A stretch of 64,000 nucleotides of DNA from the NCBI GenBank assembly GCA_963709655.1, contig CAVPXF010000024.1, positions 45,817 to 109,816 on the forward strand. Reading direction: 5' to 3'. This DNA comes from Roseiarcus sp963709655 (lineage in GTDB: Bacteria; Pseudomonadota; Alphaproteobacteria; Rhizobiales; Beijerinckiaceae). The position numbers and the translations under genes were made by a program. Below the pieces are notes generated by a model, which saw only the letters and a program-made list of their open reading frames with translations, ran no database searches and was not told where the DNA came from. Shown here piece after piece: positions 8,907 to 18,521 of the stretch; the first letter of the stretch is position 1; every line of letters starts with the position of its first letter.

Positions 8907-8960
8907 ACGGTATTAACACCGTAATCTTTGCTTGACGAGAGGTTTTTTTACCGCTACATT
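8907..8960 (+). promoter_or_regulatory. Promoter with an overlapping palindrome for the 8991 gene
   Basis: TTGACG (8932-8937), a 17-bp spacer and TACATT (8955-8960) form a good sigma-70-type promoter 30 bp before the ATG at 8991. Immediately upstream, ACGGT-ATTAAC-ACCGT (8907-8922) is an inverted repeat placed as an operator would be. Confidence 0.6.
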
Positions 8961-8990
8961 GGGCTCGCATTCCCAAAACGGGAGCCGACA

Positions 8991-9344
8991 ATGCCCAAGC
9001 AAACGGAGCAAAGCATGTCCATCGCAACCCACGCGACCCCGGAAGCCAGCGCTAAAACCCTCCGCGCCAAGTTGCAATCCATGGAGGACCTCAACGCCAG
9101 CCTTCAGCGGCAGACAGAATCGCTCAAAGCGGCCATCGCCAAGTCGCAGCGAGATCGGGACGAGGCCGAGGGTTGCGCGAAATTCTGGCGCGATGCGGCG
9201 GAGGCCTCGAGCGGCATGGAGGCGCGCTACAAGTCGACCGTGCTCGGCCTGAGCCACGCGCTTGCCGACCTCAAGCTCGCAGAGGCCGACCTCGACGCGG
9301 ATCGGGACGCATCCGCACAACCGCCCCACGATCTCGCCGCATAA
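8991..9344 (+). CDS. Small coiled-coil protein, 117 aa
   Basis: The start is chosen at 8991 because of the GGGAG upstream and the good promoter at 8932-8960. The sequence is rich in Ala/Glu/Lys/Gln with heptad-like leucines around residues 20-55 and 75-105, so it should form a long coiled coil. It contains no catalytic motif. It belongs to the 7.2-10.4 kb island of small unassigned genes. Function unknown. Confidence 0.5.
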   Translation: MPKQTEQSMSIATHATPEASAKTLRAKLQSMEDLNASLQRQTESLKAAIAKSQRDRDEAEGCAKFWRDAAEASSGMEARYKSTVLGLSHALADLKLAEADLDADRDASAQPPHDLAA

Positions 9345-9743
9345 ATCCGGCCGGTTCATAAGCCGCGTCCGACCGCGAAAACCGCTTTCGCAAGCGGGCC
9401 GTGGCCGCAATTCACGCTCGATCCCGCCGCCACCCGCGCAATCCCCGGCCCTGGCGCGACGAAAGACGCCCCACGGCCCCCTCGTCGACCCCAATGTCAG
9501 GCTTCCGTTCGAGACCAACGCCGCATGACCGACCGTTCGATGGCGCCGACGAGCCCCCTCGCGGGCATCGATCGCCCCCATCTCGGCCGGCCAGCGCGGC
9601 TTTGTGCAGGCGGGTGGCGGCCCGGCTGGAATGGGACCGCCGCTCGGCCAGGCGACAGTCTCCCGCAAGTTCGGCCATCTAGAGTCGCATCCCGAGGAAA
9701 TGCCGGGTCGGCATTCGTTGCATCGAGAAGAGAAGCGCGTGAT

Positions 9744-9962
9744 ATGACCCTCGACAATCTCAAGAGCTTGATCCAGCTGCGCAACAAGTTTTCGAAGAAC
9801 CGGACCAGGCTGCAATTCACCCTTGACCTCGCCAATCACGGCATCTGGCCGGGCGAGATCGACCCAAGCCTTGAAGCCGACGTCAACGGCGCGCGTGAAT
9901 GGCGGACGCCGTTCGGCCGTCTTGTCGAGTGCAAGGGCGTGCTGAGCCTCGAGCCTATCTGA
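9744..9962 (+). CDS. Hypothetical protein, 72 aa
   Basis: The frame begins M-T-L-D-N-L-K-S-L-I-Q-L-R-N-K-F and is preceded by a purine-rich GAGAAGAGAAG tract. The mix of charged and aromatic residues looks like a real small soluble protein. No known domain is seen. Confidence 0.4.
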   Translation: MTLDNLKSLIQLRNKFSKNRTRLQFTLDLANHGIWPGEIDPSLEADVNGAREWRTPFGRLVECKGVLSLEPI

Positions 9963-10499
9963 GGACAGCGTCCTCGAGCCCCGTGCTTGTTGATGAGGGA
10001 CTCGCCGAGATTTTCGGACGGGCGCTCGCCGACAGTTCTGACCGGTTCGGCGAGCCGGAAGATCGTTTCAAGCCGACATGGCCCCCAAGACCAGCTGCAG
10101 GACGTGGCCTGGTTCGCCCTGGATGAGGCGCCTCATGAGCGATGGGTCCATCATAGATTCGCCATAGAGATGCGCGTACGCCGCCTGGAAGGCGCGGACA
10201 TGGCATTTTCTTGCGGAAAAGCACAAACGCAGTATAATCCCATCATGCGAGCGTCAGACGAAGCCCAACCGGTTTGAACAGGCGCCCATGGGGATGCGCG
10301 CGCCTTTTCGGGAAAGGCTGCATGAAAAAATAAATTCGCTCCCAGTCCGCCCGTAACCCCTTGAAAGGGTTCATTTCGGTCGAGAGAATCCAAGGAATTC
10401 CAAATTCATCCAACCCTCCAAAAGCCGGAATTCGCGGAGCCCCGACGTCTCCCAGCGGAGGGCTGAGGAAATCCAAATGTCATGCGACCTGGCAGCGGC
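9963..10499. other. Intergenic stretch with no supported gene
   Basis: Short frames occur on both strands but none has a credible start site or protein-like composition. Base composition is locally lower in GC around 10200-10480. It separates the small-gene island from the allophanate hydrolase gene. Confidence 0.4.
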
Positions 10500-12299
10500 T
10501 CAGTTTGCTGCGCCTCGCGACCCAAGGTAGCCGCGCCAGCCGCCGAAACCGGTGATGTCGGTTGCTCCGGCGATGCCTTCGGGCTCGACCAGAAAGCCCT
10601 TGACGCTCGCGCCGCCGGCGAGCCGCACGCTCCCCACCCCGAGCGGCGCCGGGATTGCAGCGACAAAAGCGCCGAAAGCCGCCGGGTCGAGCGCCCAGAC
10701 CTCCGCCTTGATCGCCGCCCCGGCGCCGTCGGCCACCCGGAGGAGGCCCGGCTTTGCCGGCTCGGCCCCGGCAAGGGCGAAGAGGCGATAGTCCGGCGCC
10801 GTCTCGACCTCGGCCACGAACCCAGCGCCAAGCTCGACAAGCTCGCGGTTGAGCGGCAGGCCCGAAAGATGCGCGCCGACCACGGCGAGCCCGATCCGGC
10901 CCGGCGGCGGCGCGAGCGCGGCCTTTGGCGGTCGCGGCGCCGGCCGCCCGGTCGCGCCCATCGGCGCGCCCGAGCGGGCGTGGATGGCCGCGGCGAGGCC
11001 GGCGATCAGGCCGTCCGCGCCGCAAGGCGCAATCAGCGTCACGCTCGACGGCAAGCCGTCGTTCCGCATGCCCGACGGCACGGCGAAAGCGCAAAGATCG
11101 AGCAGATTGACAAAATTTGTATAGGTCCCGAGCCGCGAATTGAGCAGCGCCGGCTCGGCCTCGACCTCGGCGACCGTGTAGGGACGCGGCATGGTCGGGA
11201 CCAGCATGATGTCGAAGGTCGCGAGCGCGCGCTCGGCCTTCCGCCGCCGCTCGGCGAGCGCGTAGAACGCCTCGAACGTCGCGACCGCGTCAAACTTCCG
11301 CGCGGTTTCGATGATCGCGCGAGTGACCGGATGCAGGGCCTTCGAGTTCGTCTCGATCAGGGGCTTCACGGCCGCGTAGCGCTCGGCGACCCAAGGGCCC
11401 TCGTACAGCGTCCGGGCGACCTCGGCGAAGGGCTCGAAGTCGAATTCGACCATCTCGAGCCCGAGCGCCTCGACGCTCTTTCGGTCGCGGGCGAACGCGG
11501 CCTCGGCCTCGGCGTCGCCGAAGAACTGCAACTGGTCCGCGCGGGGCGTCCCGATCCGCAAGCCGCGAGGGACGCCCGACAGCTGCGGCCGTGGGAAGCG
11601 CCGGGAATAGGCGTCGCGCTCGTCATAGCCGGCGGCGACCTCGTAGACGGCGAAGGCGTCAGCGACGTCGAGCGCGAAGACCGAGATCGTATCGAGCGTT
11701 CGGCAGGCCGGCACGACGCCGGCCGCCGACAGCGCGCCGAGCGAGGGCTTCAGGCCCACGATGCCGTTCAGCGCCGCCGGTACGCGGCCCGACCCCGCCG
11801 TGTCGGTGCCGAGCGAAAAGGGCACGAGCCCCGCCCCGACCGCCGTCGCCGATCCGGCGCTCGACCCGCCGGGGATGAGGTCGGGGCTGAGCGCGTTGCG
11901 CGGGACGCCGTAGGGCGATCGGACGCCGACGAGGCCAGTGGCGAACTGGTCGAGGTTGGTCTTGCCGACGACGATCGCCCCGGCGCGCTCGAGCGCCTCG
12001 ACCACGAAGGCCGAGCGCCGAGGCGTGTAGGCGAAGGCCGGACAAGCCGCCGTCGTCGGCAACCCGGCGACGTCGATATTGTCCTTGACCGCGAAGGGAA
12101 CGCCGTAGAGCGGTTTCGCCGCCGGTCCTTCGGCCGCGAGACGCTCGGCCGCAGCCATAGCCTCGGCTTTCGGCCGGAGCGTGATGAACAAAGCCGGATC
12201 GTCATGGGCCGCGATGCGCGCGTAAGTCTCCTCGACGGTCGCGGTCGGGGGCTTCCCGCCGGCATGGGCGGCGACGAGCGCGGCGATCGTTTCAGTCAT
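10500..12299 (-). CDS. atzF: Allophanate hydrolase
   Basis: A 599-aa amidase-signature enzyme that hydrolyses allophanate to ammonia and CO2, the second half of the urea amidolyase route. The catalytic Lys lies in F-A-V-K-D-N-I-D (near residue 72), and the Ser pair lies in G-G-S-S-A-G-S-A with the following G-T-D-T-A-G-S-G-R-V-P-A segment. Residues ~450-599 form the separate C-terminal domain typical of AtzF, beginning P-P-P-G-R-I-G-L-A-V-V-G-A-H-L-S-G-x-P-L-N. No urea carboxylase gene is in this window, so its partner lies elsewhere. Confidence 0.9.
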   Translation of the reverse strand: MTETIAALVAAHAGGKPPTATVEETYARIAAHDDPALFITLRPKAEAMAAAERLAAEGPAAKPLYGVPFAVKDNIDVAGLPTTAACPAFAYTPRRSAFVVEALERAGAIVVGKTNLDQFATGLVGVRSPYGVPRNALSPDLIPGGSSAGSATAVGAGLVPFSLGTDTAGSGRVPAALNGIVGLKPSLGALSAAGVVPACRTLDTISVFALDVADAFAVYEVAAGYDERDAYSRRFPRPQLSGVPRGLRIGTPRADQLQFFGDAEAEAAFARDRKSVEALGLEMVEFDFEPFAEVARTLYEGPWVAERYAAVKPLIETNSKALHPVTRAIIETARKFDAVATFEAFYALAERRRKAERALATFDIMLVPTMPRPYTVAEVEAEPALLNSRLGTYTNFVNLLDLCAFAVPSGMRNDGLPSSVTLIAPCGADGLIAGLAAAIHARSGAPMGATGRPAPRPPKAALAPPPGRIGLAVVGAHLSGLPLNRELVELGAGFVAEVETAPDYRLFALAGAEPAKPGLLRVADGAGAAIKAEVWALDPAAFGAFVAAIPAPLGVGSVRLAGGASVKGFLVEPEGIAGATDITGFGGWRGYLGSRGAAN

Positions 12300-12732
12300 G
12301 CGAGCGGAACTCCTTGCGCCGGCCTCGTTTCGTGGGCCCGATTGGGCTTACCGCCTATGCAAGAGTGAGGCTAGGCCCGGGCGGCGGAGGGATAGGGGCC
12401 AGCCATGAAACTCGATACATTTGTCGCGAGACGCTTGCGCCGACGGGCCGGGAAACCGCTCGACCGCCGCCGGAACCCCGGCCTTGCGACGCATGCCGAC
12501 GAGCGATGAAAGCGCCGGCGCCGGGCCAGGGTGGCGTCAAATCGAGCCGGGCGCGCGGGCGCTGTCTGGAGCAGCCTTCTTCGGCGGCCGGCAGGTCGAA
12601 AGAACCCGTGTGCAGGTCGTGCAGGTCCGCGATCGCTTTCCGTCCGACGCGTGACCTCGGTCGCCGCGGCTTGCGATGCCCACAAGACGTCGAATTGCAT
12701 TGCGCCGGCCGGCGGCGCTCTCGACCGCGAGC
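12300..12732. other. Intergenic region with no supported gene
   Basis: About 430 bp between atzF and ppc, both on the minus strand. Frames on both strands are Arg/Pro-rich shadows without start signals. I see no clear terminator or promoter. Confidence 0.4.
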
Positions 12733-15537
12733 CTACCCGCTGTTCCGCAAGCCCGCCGAAATGCCGTTGATGGTGATCTGGATGCCGGTCAGCACCTTCT
12801 CGCTCGACGCGCGCGACCGGTGCAGCTTCAAAAGCTCGACCTGCACGTGGTTCAGCGGATCGAGATAGGGGAAGCGGTTGCGGATCGAGCGGTCGAGCAG
12901 CGGGTTGCTGGAGAGGAGTTTCGGCTGCTCCATGATCGCGTTCAAGGCCTCGACCGAATCGCGCCATTCCTGCGAAATGCGGGCGAAGATCTTTTCCCGC
13001 AAGGGCACGTCGTCGCAGAGCCGCGCATAGCGCGAGGCGATGGCGAGGCTCGACTTCGACAGCACCATGTCCATGTTGGAAAGAAGCGTCTGGAAGAACG
13101 GCCAGCGCTGGTGCATGGCCCGCAGCGCCTCCTGCCCGGTCTCCGGATGCGCCTCGAGATAGGCCTTGACCGCCGAGCCGAAACCGAACCAGCCCGGCAG
13201 CATCAGCCGGCACTGCGCCCAGGAGAACACCCAGGGGATGGCGCGAAGATCCTCGATCGCCTGCGTTTTCTTGCGCGAGGCCGGGCGCGAGCCGATGTTC
13301 AGGGTCGCGATCTCGGTGATCACGGTCGACGACCAGAAATAGCGGACAAAGCCCTCGGTCTCGTAGACGAGGCCGCGATAGGCGGCGTAGGCGGCCTTCG
13401 ACAATTCCTCCATCGTATCGAGAAAGGCGGGATCGGGCGCTGGGCTCTCGTCGCGCAAGAGCGTCGCCTCGAGCGTCGCCGAGACCAGGGTTTCGAGGTT
13501 GCGGCGGCCGACATCGGGGTTGGAATATTTGCTGGAAATGATCTCGCCCTGCTCGGTGATGCGGATCTGCCCCTGCACCGCGCCGCCCGGCTGGGCGAGG
13601 ATCGCGTCGTAGCTCGGGCCGCCGCCGCGGCCGACCGAGCCGCCGCGACCGTGGAACAGGCGGATGCGCACGCCGTGCTTGCGGAACACCTCGACGAGGC
13701 CGATCTCGGCCTTGTACAATTCCCACCCCGAGGTGACGAAGCCGCCGTCCTTGTTGGAGTCGGAATAGCCGAGCATCACCTCCTGCTCGCCGCCCTGCGA
13801 TACGACGAGCTTGCGGTATTCTGAGATCGACAGCAGCCGGTCCATGACGCCGACGCAGTTGCGCAAATCGCTGATCGTCTCGAACAGCGGCACGATGGCG
13901 AGCGCCGTCGAGCCCGCCGCCGCGACGAGCCCGACTTCCTTCAAGAGCAGCGCCAGCTCCAGCATGTCGGAGACGCTGTCGGTCTTCGAGATGATCGAGG
14001 TCCGGATCGCGCCGGCGCCGTAGCGGGCGCGGATCGCCGCCGCGCAGCGGAAGACGCCGAGTTCGCCGGCCGTCTCCTCGCCATAGGCGAGGAAGGGCGA
14101 GAAGAGCGGCCGCGCGGAGACGAGTTCGCGGCTCAGCAGCGCGACCCGCTCGTCCTCGCTTAAGCGCCGATAGTCGAGGCCCGGCGAGACCGCGGCGAAA
14201 AGCTCCGCCACCGTGCGCTCGTGCACGTCGGAATTCTGCCGAAGGTCGATCGGCGCCAGGTGGAAGCCGAATACATCCACGGCGCGACGGAGCGCCCTCA
14301 GGCGCCCTCGGGCGATGATCGTCCCGCCGTTCGCCCTGAGCGACGCGTCGATCACGTCGAGATCGGCGGCGAGCTCCCCGACCGACGCATAGGCTGGCGC
14401 ATCGACGATCGGATGGCGCAGCGCCACGACGTGGTCGAGGTCGCGCGCGGTCGCGGCGAGGCGGGCGTACATGCCGGCGATCGCGCGGCGGTAGGGCTCT
14501 TTGCTGCGGGTGAGCGCATCGTCGTCGGCGCGGTCGGCGAGCGCGGCGAGTTCGGCGCTGACCTTGGCGAGGCCCGAGGCGAGCGACAGTTCTCCGCCAA
14601 GCTCGTGCAGTTCGTCGAGGTAGTAGGCGAGCGCGCGGGCGCTCTGGCGCCGCACGGCTTCGTTGAGCACCTCGGAGGTCACGTACGGGTTGCCGTCGCG
14701 GTCGCCGCCGATCCACGAGCCGATGCGCAGGAAAGACGGCACGCGCGCCCCGCGCCGGCCGGGGTCGAACACGCCGAGGGCGTCCTCGATCTCGCCGTAG
14801 AGCCGCGGCAGCTCGTTGAAGAAGGTGTAGTCGTAATAGGAGAGGCCGTTGGCGACCTCGTCGATGACGAGCAGCCGCTTCTGGCGCAAGAGATTGGTGC
14901 GCCACAGGATCAGCACCGCGCGCCTCAGCTTGTCTTCGATCGCGGCGAGCTCGGCGGCGTCGCTTCGGGCATGGTCGCGCTCGTCGAGAAGGTCGGCGAT
15001 CTCGAGTTCGCGGATGAGCGTGCTCTTGCGTCGCACTTCGGTCGGGTGGGCGGTGAGCACCGGGCTCACCAGCGCGCCGTCAAAGAATGCGCTGACCGCC
15101 TCGGGCGCGATGTTCGACTGGCTGATGTGATGGCGAAGGTGATGGAAGGCGTAGGCGAGCGAGCCCGGGCGCGGCGCGGAGCCGGCCGCCACATGGGCGC
15201 GATTGCGGCGGATGTGATGCTGGTCCTCGGCGATGTTGGCCAGATGCGAGAAGTAGCTGAAGGCCCGCACGATCGCGAGCGTCTGGTCGGCCGACAGGCT
15301 GTCGAGGGTCGCTTCGAGCTCGCGCCGGGCGCCGGGCTCGTTGTTGCGATGGAAGCGGATCGAGGCCTGGCGGATGTGTTCGACGAGTTCAAAGGTCTCC
15401 TCGCCCTCCTGCTCGCGCACCGTGTCGCCGAGAATGCGGCCGAGCAGACGGATGTCGTCTCGCAGCGGCTTGTCCTTGTCGTCGGGCTCGGCGCCGGCGT
15501 GGGATTGGGCGGAAGCGGGCGTCGGTTCAAAAGCCAT
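12733..15537 (-). CDS. ppc: Phosphoenolpyruvate carboxylase
   Basis: A 934-aa cytoplasmic enzyme that carboxylates PEP to oxaloacetate, the usual anaplerotic or C1-assimilation entry in serine-cycle methylotrophs. The catalytic His motif V-L-T-A-H-P-T-E-V-R-R-K-S (~residue 160), the second-site L-F-H-G-R-G-G-S-V-G-R-G-G-G-P loop (~residue 620) and the C-terminal tail ending in an N-G-I-S-A-G-L-R-N-S-G-like sequence are present. The start at 15537 was preferred over an upstream in-frame Met because GGAGACGC precedes it. Confidence 0.96.
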   Translation of the reverse strand: MAFEPTPASAQSHAGAEPDDKDKPLRDDIRLLGRILGDTVREQEGEETFELVEHIRQASIRFHRNNEPGARRELEATLDSLSADQTLAIVRAFSYFSHLANIAEDQHHIRRNRAHVAAGSAPRPGSLAYAFHHLRHHISQSNIAPEAVSAFFDGALVSPVLTAHPTEVRRKSTLIRELEIADLLDERDHARSDAAELAAIEDKLRRAVLILWRTNLLRQKRLLVIDEVANGLSYYDYTFFNELPRLYGEIEDALGVFDPGRRGARVPSFLRIGSWIGGDRDGNPYVTSEVLNEAVRRQSARALAYYLDELHELGGELSLASGLAKVSAELAALADRADDDALTRSKEPYRRAIAGMYARLAATARDLDHVVALRHPIVDAPAYASVGELAADLDVIDASLRANGGTIIARGRLRALRRAVDVFGFHLAPIDLRQNSDVHERTVAELFAAVSPGLDYRRLSEDERVALLSRELVSARPLFSPFLAYGEETAGELGVFRCAAAIRARYGAGAIRTSIISKTDSVSDMLELALLLKEVGLVAAAGSTALAIVPLFETISDLRNCVGVMDRLLSISEYRKLVVSQGGEQEVMLGYSDSNKDGGFVTSGWELYKAEIGLVEVFRKHGVRIRLFHGRGGSVGRGGGPSYDAILAQPGGAVQGQIRITEQGEIISSKYSNPDVGRRNLETLVSATLEATLLRDESPAPDPAFLDTMEELSKAAYAAYRGLVYETEGFVRYFWSSTVITEIATLNIGSRPASRKKTQAIEDLRAIPWVFSWAQCRLMLPGWFGFGSAVKAYLEAHPETGQEALRAMHQRWPFFQTLLSNMDMVLSKSSLAIASRYARLCDDVPLREKIFARISQEWRDSVEALNAIMEQPKLLSSNPLLDRSIRNRFPYLDPLNHVQVELLKLHRSRASSEKVLTGIQITINGISAGLRNSG

Positions 15538-15755
15538 CGAGGGCGTCTCCAACAGGCCTGAACGAGGGGTGTCGCACGCAGCGAGGGGATTCCGCAAGGC
15601 ACGCAAGATCAAGGCCATGCGCCGGCCGCAGGCACGCCGGCCGCCCGCCGCGATTGCCTCGCGCCAGATCGAGACGCCGCCCGATAAGCGGGCGCCCGTG
15701 CCGCTTTAGCGCGCCATTGACAGCGCCCCGCTCCCGCAACTATGAAGCGCGCCGT

Positions 15756-15840
15756 GCCCAGGTGGCGGAATTGGTAGACGCACTGGTTTCAGGTACCAGC
15801 GGTGCAAGCCGTGAAGGTTCGAGTCCTTTCCTGGGCACCA
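15756..15840 (+). tRNA. tRNA-Leu (anticodon CAG)
   Basis: The acceptor stem GCCCAGG pairs with CCTGGGC, followed by an A discriminator and an encoded CCA. The anticodon stem CTGGT/ACCAG encloses the loop TTCAGGT, giving anticodon CAG. There is a short variable arm and a standard T-loop (GGTTCGAGTCC). The following ~1.2 kb has accessory character, so the 3' end may have served as an integration site. Confidence 0.95.
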
Positions 15841-16263
15841 ATTTTGGCCGTTTTCCTATTTGACATCAATAGGTTACAAATTCGGACCGTCTACGGCCCT
15901 CCACAGCTGGTCCCACAATCGAATAGGAATGCAGCACCGCGTTTCAAATATTGGCTTCGCCTTTGAGACGTATCCATTTTAGCGCGAGGAATGCCTGACC
16001 GTACGCAAGAGGATCGGCCGAAGGCTCGCCACAGGCTCGCGCCCCGCTTTTGGTCGAGCCGGGGTCGACTTCATCCACAACAACTCACGTGTCGGACGCA
16101 GGATGACAATGAACAGGGACGCGCCACTCGCCCCGTTGTCCAAGACAGAACTTTCAGTGGGGAGACCCCACTGCCGTCGGTAGGGGAAACGCACACCGAA
16201 CCGAGGCTCGTTCCAAGGGGGGAGCCCTCACCACTGTCCGGGTGGGGGAAGCCCCCACTACCT
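15841..16263. other. Non-coding stretch downstream of tRNA-Leu with several GC-rich hairpins
   Basis: No gene is supported. Between 16155 and 16262 there are repeated short palindromes with runs of G and C, such as GTGGGG/CCCCAC and GTGGGGG/CCCCCAC pairs. These look like remnants of an element or strong RNA hairpins. It abuts the truncated methyltransferase gene. Confidence 0.4.
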
Positions 16264-16842
16264 CTATATTTGGGGCCGGGAGGCAGATCTGAACGGCTGG
16301 CAGCGAGCATGGCTCTTCCTGCTTCCGAACTTTCTCGTCGATGGTTGCCGGCAGCTCGGTCCCGCACCTGTCTCGCGCGACCAAGGTTCGAACCGCAACT
16401 CCGGATCTGCAAGGATGACGCCATATTTCTTGTCGGGAAGCGCTACTTTTCGGGAGCCGCGCTCGGTCTCGCGCTCTGCGCGAGCGGTCTGCTTGATGGC
16501 CGAGCGAACGGCGTTGGTTGCGCCGGCCTCCGCGGCCTCCGCACTGCTGCGCTGCTGCGCGGGCGGCAGCTTCACAGCTTGGGCCGTCGCGCTGACCGCC
16601 AGCTTGCCGCGATCGACGGCCTGGCGGATCTCCGGCGCGGCGGTGTCCCCGACCTTCGCGGCGTCGCGCACTGTTCGCTCCGACACGTTCAGCATCGATG
16701 CGGCGGACGACTGAGAGACCTCCGGCAAATTTGCCGAAGGTTCCAGATCGGTCCGCGCACCCTGCCTCATGTTCGACAGCCTTGCCGCGACTATGGCGCG
16801 CTGGCTTACCGATCGCTGCGGGGTCTGATCGCGGGTGGGCAT
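16264..16842 (-). pseudogene. Truncated MT-A70-type DNA adenine methyltransferase
   Basis: Residues ~10-130 look like the ParB/helix-turn-helix region found in front of some mobile-element MT-A70 methyltransferases. They include V-S-Q-S-S-A-A-S-M-L-N-V-S-E-R-T-V-R-D-A-A-K-V. Next comes Y-G-V-I-L-A-D-P-E-L-R-F-E-P-W-S-R-E-T-G, which corresponds to the start of the catalytic domain (usual motif D-P-P-W or D-P-E-W). After that the sequence loses family character and ends, so the catalytic core is missing. Probably the debris of an integrated element next to tRNA-Leu. Confidence 0.65.
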
Positions 16843-17035
16843 TCCAACGCATTGAGGTAATAGGTTTCACGCGATCATCCGCGCTCTCTCGACTGCGAGT
16901 TGCAGCCGCTCGCGGCTCGAGGCGGCGAAGCGACGACGCATGCGCCGCCCCAGCGAAAGCTATAGCGACGTGGCGTTGCGGCTGGTCGAGTCATTGGCGA
17001 ACGGTGGGCGGGCCTGAGGCTGGCCGCGCCTGGAG

Positions 17036-17343
17036 CTTAGCCCAACTTCCGCAGTGGGCGACTGATTTTTCAGCCCGGCGACCTCGCAAGGAAGATTAAG
17101 TCATTGGAAATACTTGATGTGCGTGGGAGGCGTAGCGCGAAGTTAGAAAATAGTGACTAAAATGTGCGGCGTAAACGTTGTATTCAAGGCGCTTCTGTGA
17201 TTGTTAGTGGGTTAACATCTGCAAGGCGATTCGAGGGTAGAGGGCCATTACAGAGATGGACCCGAGTTCATAGTGACTAACAAATGTCCTATCTTATTGA
17301 AATAAAAGGACTCTGCTTAGAAAATCGCGGAAGTTGGGTTAGC
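17036..17343. mobile_element. Candidate MITE-like AT-rich insert with terminal inverted repeats
   Basis: Left arm CTTAGCCCAACTTCCGC (17036-17052) and the reverse complement of the right arm (17327-17343, GCTAACCCAACTTCCGC) match at 14 of 17 positions, including 12 contiguous bases. The ~275 bp between them is clearly AT-richer than its surroundings, has no gene, and contains the direct repeat TAGTGACTAA (near 17153 and 17273). This is consistent with a non-autonomous insertion. No transposase is present. Confidence 0.45.
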
Positions 17344-17372
17344 GAGCAGGAAGCTCAAGCCAGCGCGCGTCT

Positions 17373-17690
17373 TCAGTCGGTGAACTCGATGCCCGCCGTC
17401 GCGCCTCTCGACCAGACGAGGCGGGCTCGGCGACCCGAATAGCCGCTGAAGCCGTCGAGGATTTGGAACTCGAACGTCGGCGGAAGGCAGTTCAGCGCGT
17501 CGCCCGCGATGTTTGCGCCGGTCCGCGAAATGTTGCGGAGCGTCACGTCGAGCGATGACGACCCGTTGTTGAAGACGCAACGAGCTCGGCGAAGGCGCCG
17601 GACGCGAGGGGAGCGGCCCTTTTCGGCACAGGGAGGGGACGGCATCGACATGAGATGACCTGTTGAGGACGAAACCGCTACCGCCGCCAC
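17373..17690 (-). CDS. PilZ-domain protein
   Basis: A ~92-105 aa protein. The basic R-R-L-R-R-A-R-C stretch followed ~20 residues later by V-T-L-R-N-I-S-R-T-G-A-N-I matches the R-x3-R and (N/D)-x-S-x2-G motifs by which PilZ domains bind cyclic-di-GMP. The second half carries the expected beta strands. It is a stand-alone domain, so probably an adaptor or effector. The start is uncertain: a GTG at 17690 or an ATG at 17651. Confidence 0.7.
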   Translation of the reverse strand: MAAVAVSSSTGHLMSMPSPPCAEKGRSPRVRRLRRARCVFNNGSSSLDVTLRNISRTGANIAGDALNCLPPTFEFQILDGFSGYSGRRARLVWSRGATAGIEFTD

Positions 17691-17965
17691 CGCCCGCCTA
17701 GAACTCCCTTAGACAGGTGTGGCGGCGGCGGCCGGCGAGCAGTCGAGCGGGGATAGCTCAGCCAGCGCTCCTCATGCTATCGCCGGAGCCTTTCCGGACC
17801 GCTAAGGCGAAGCATCGTCTTCTCTGGAACGACCCTACGCCGCTTCAGCGCGCGCTATGATGCCGCTCACGGCGTTGGACCCCGCAATCGCGCGACGCCT
17901 GTGGCGGTAGCCGCGTCGGTCCGGGAAAGTTCCAGACGGCTCTACGGGGTGTCGCGGAGATACCC

Positions 17966-18181
17966 ATGGTACGACATCTCGACCAGCGCGCGATCGAACG
18001 CGCCGCGGTCCTGCTAAAAGTCGCCGGTCGCTATTCTGCTCACGAACTCGACGCCGCGCTCAAGGCGGCACGCCGCGCAATCGAATGCAGCCTCCAAGAG
18101 ATCTGTGCAGAGGGCGCGGCCGGTCGCGCTCTGTTCGAGGTGATCGATGCCGCTTGCTCGATCGCATGCAACAGAGGCTGA
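17966..18181 (+). CDS. Hypothetical protein, 71 aa
   Basis: The frame is preceded by GGAGA. The sequence is Ala-rich and helical, with A-A-V-L-L-K-V-A-G-R-Y-S-A-H-E-L in its first half. No domain is recognised. Its composition is consistent with a genuine small soluble protein. Confidence 0.4.
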   Translation: MVRHLDQRAIERAAVLLKVAGRYSAHELDAALKAARRAIECSLQEICAEGAAGRALFEVIDAACSIACNRG

Positions 18182-18521
18182 CAGCGAGCGGACGGTCAGC
18201 GGAGAGTGAACGACCTTCACCCCGATCGAGAAGATCGATGCGCGCATCCAACTCGACCGCCATGTGCGCAAGATCGCTGTGCGTATGAATTCGCGGGTGA
18301 GCAGATCGCGTTGGGCGTATTGTTGAGGCTCAGGAAAGCCAACCGGGGTTTTTCATTGGCATATCGCGGTTAGGGGAAGATTGACCACCGCTCGGTTTTC
18401 CCAACTCTGCGTCCATTCGCCTGTACACGAATTCGAACTGAATTCGAGCGGACAGCCGCTCTCCGCCCATTGCGGAAGTTCGCCAGCATCGTGACGTGAT
18501 GGCGACGCCCTGTTTCGGATC

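Noticed and set aside
8907..8922. ACGGTATTAACACCGT as a copy of the TGTCGCA regulatory element
   Set aside because: Different arm sequence and spacing, and no GAF-Fis regulator nearby.
12371..14905. An 844-codon minus-strand frame overlapping ppc
   Set aside because: Arg/Pro/Ala-rich shadow of ppc in another frame, with no protein-like pattern.
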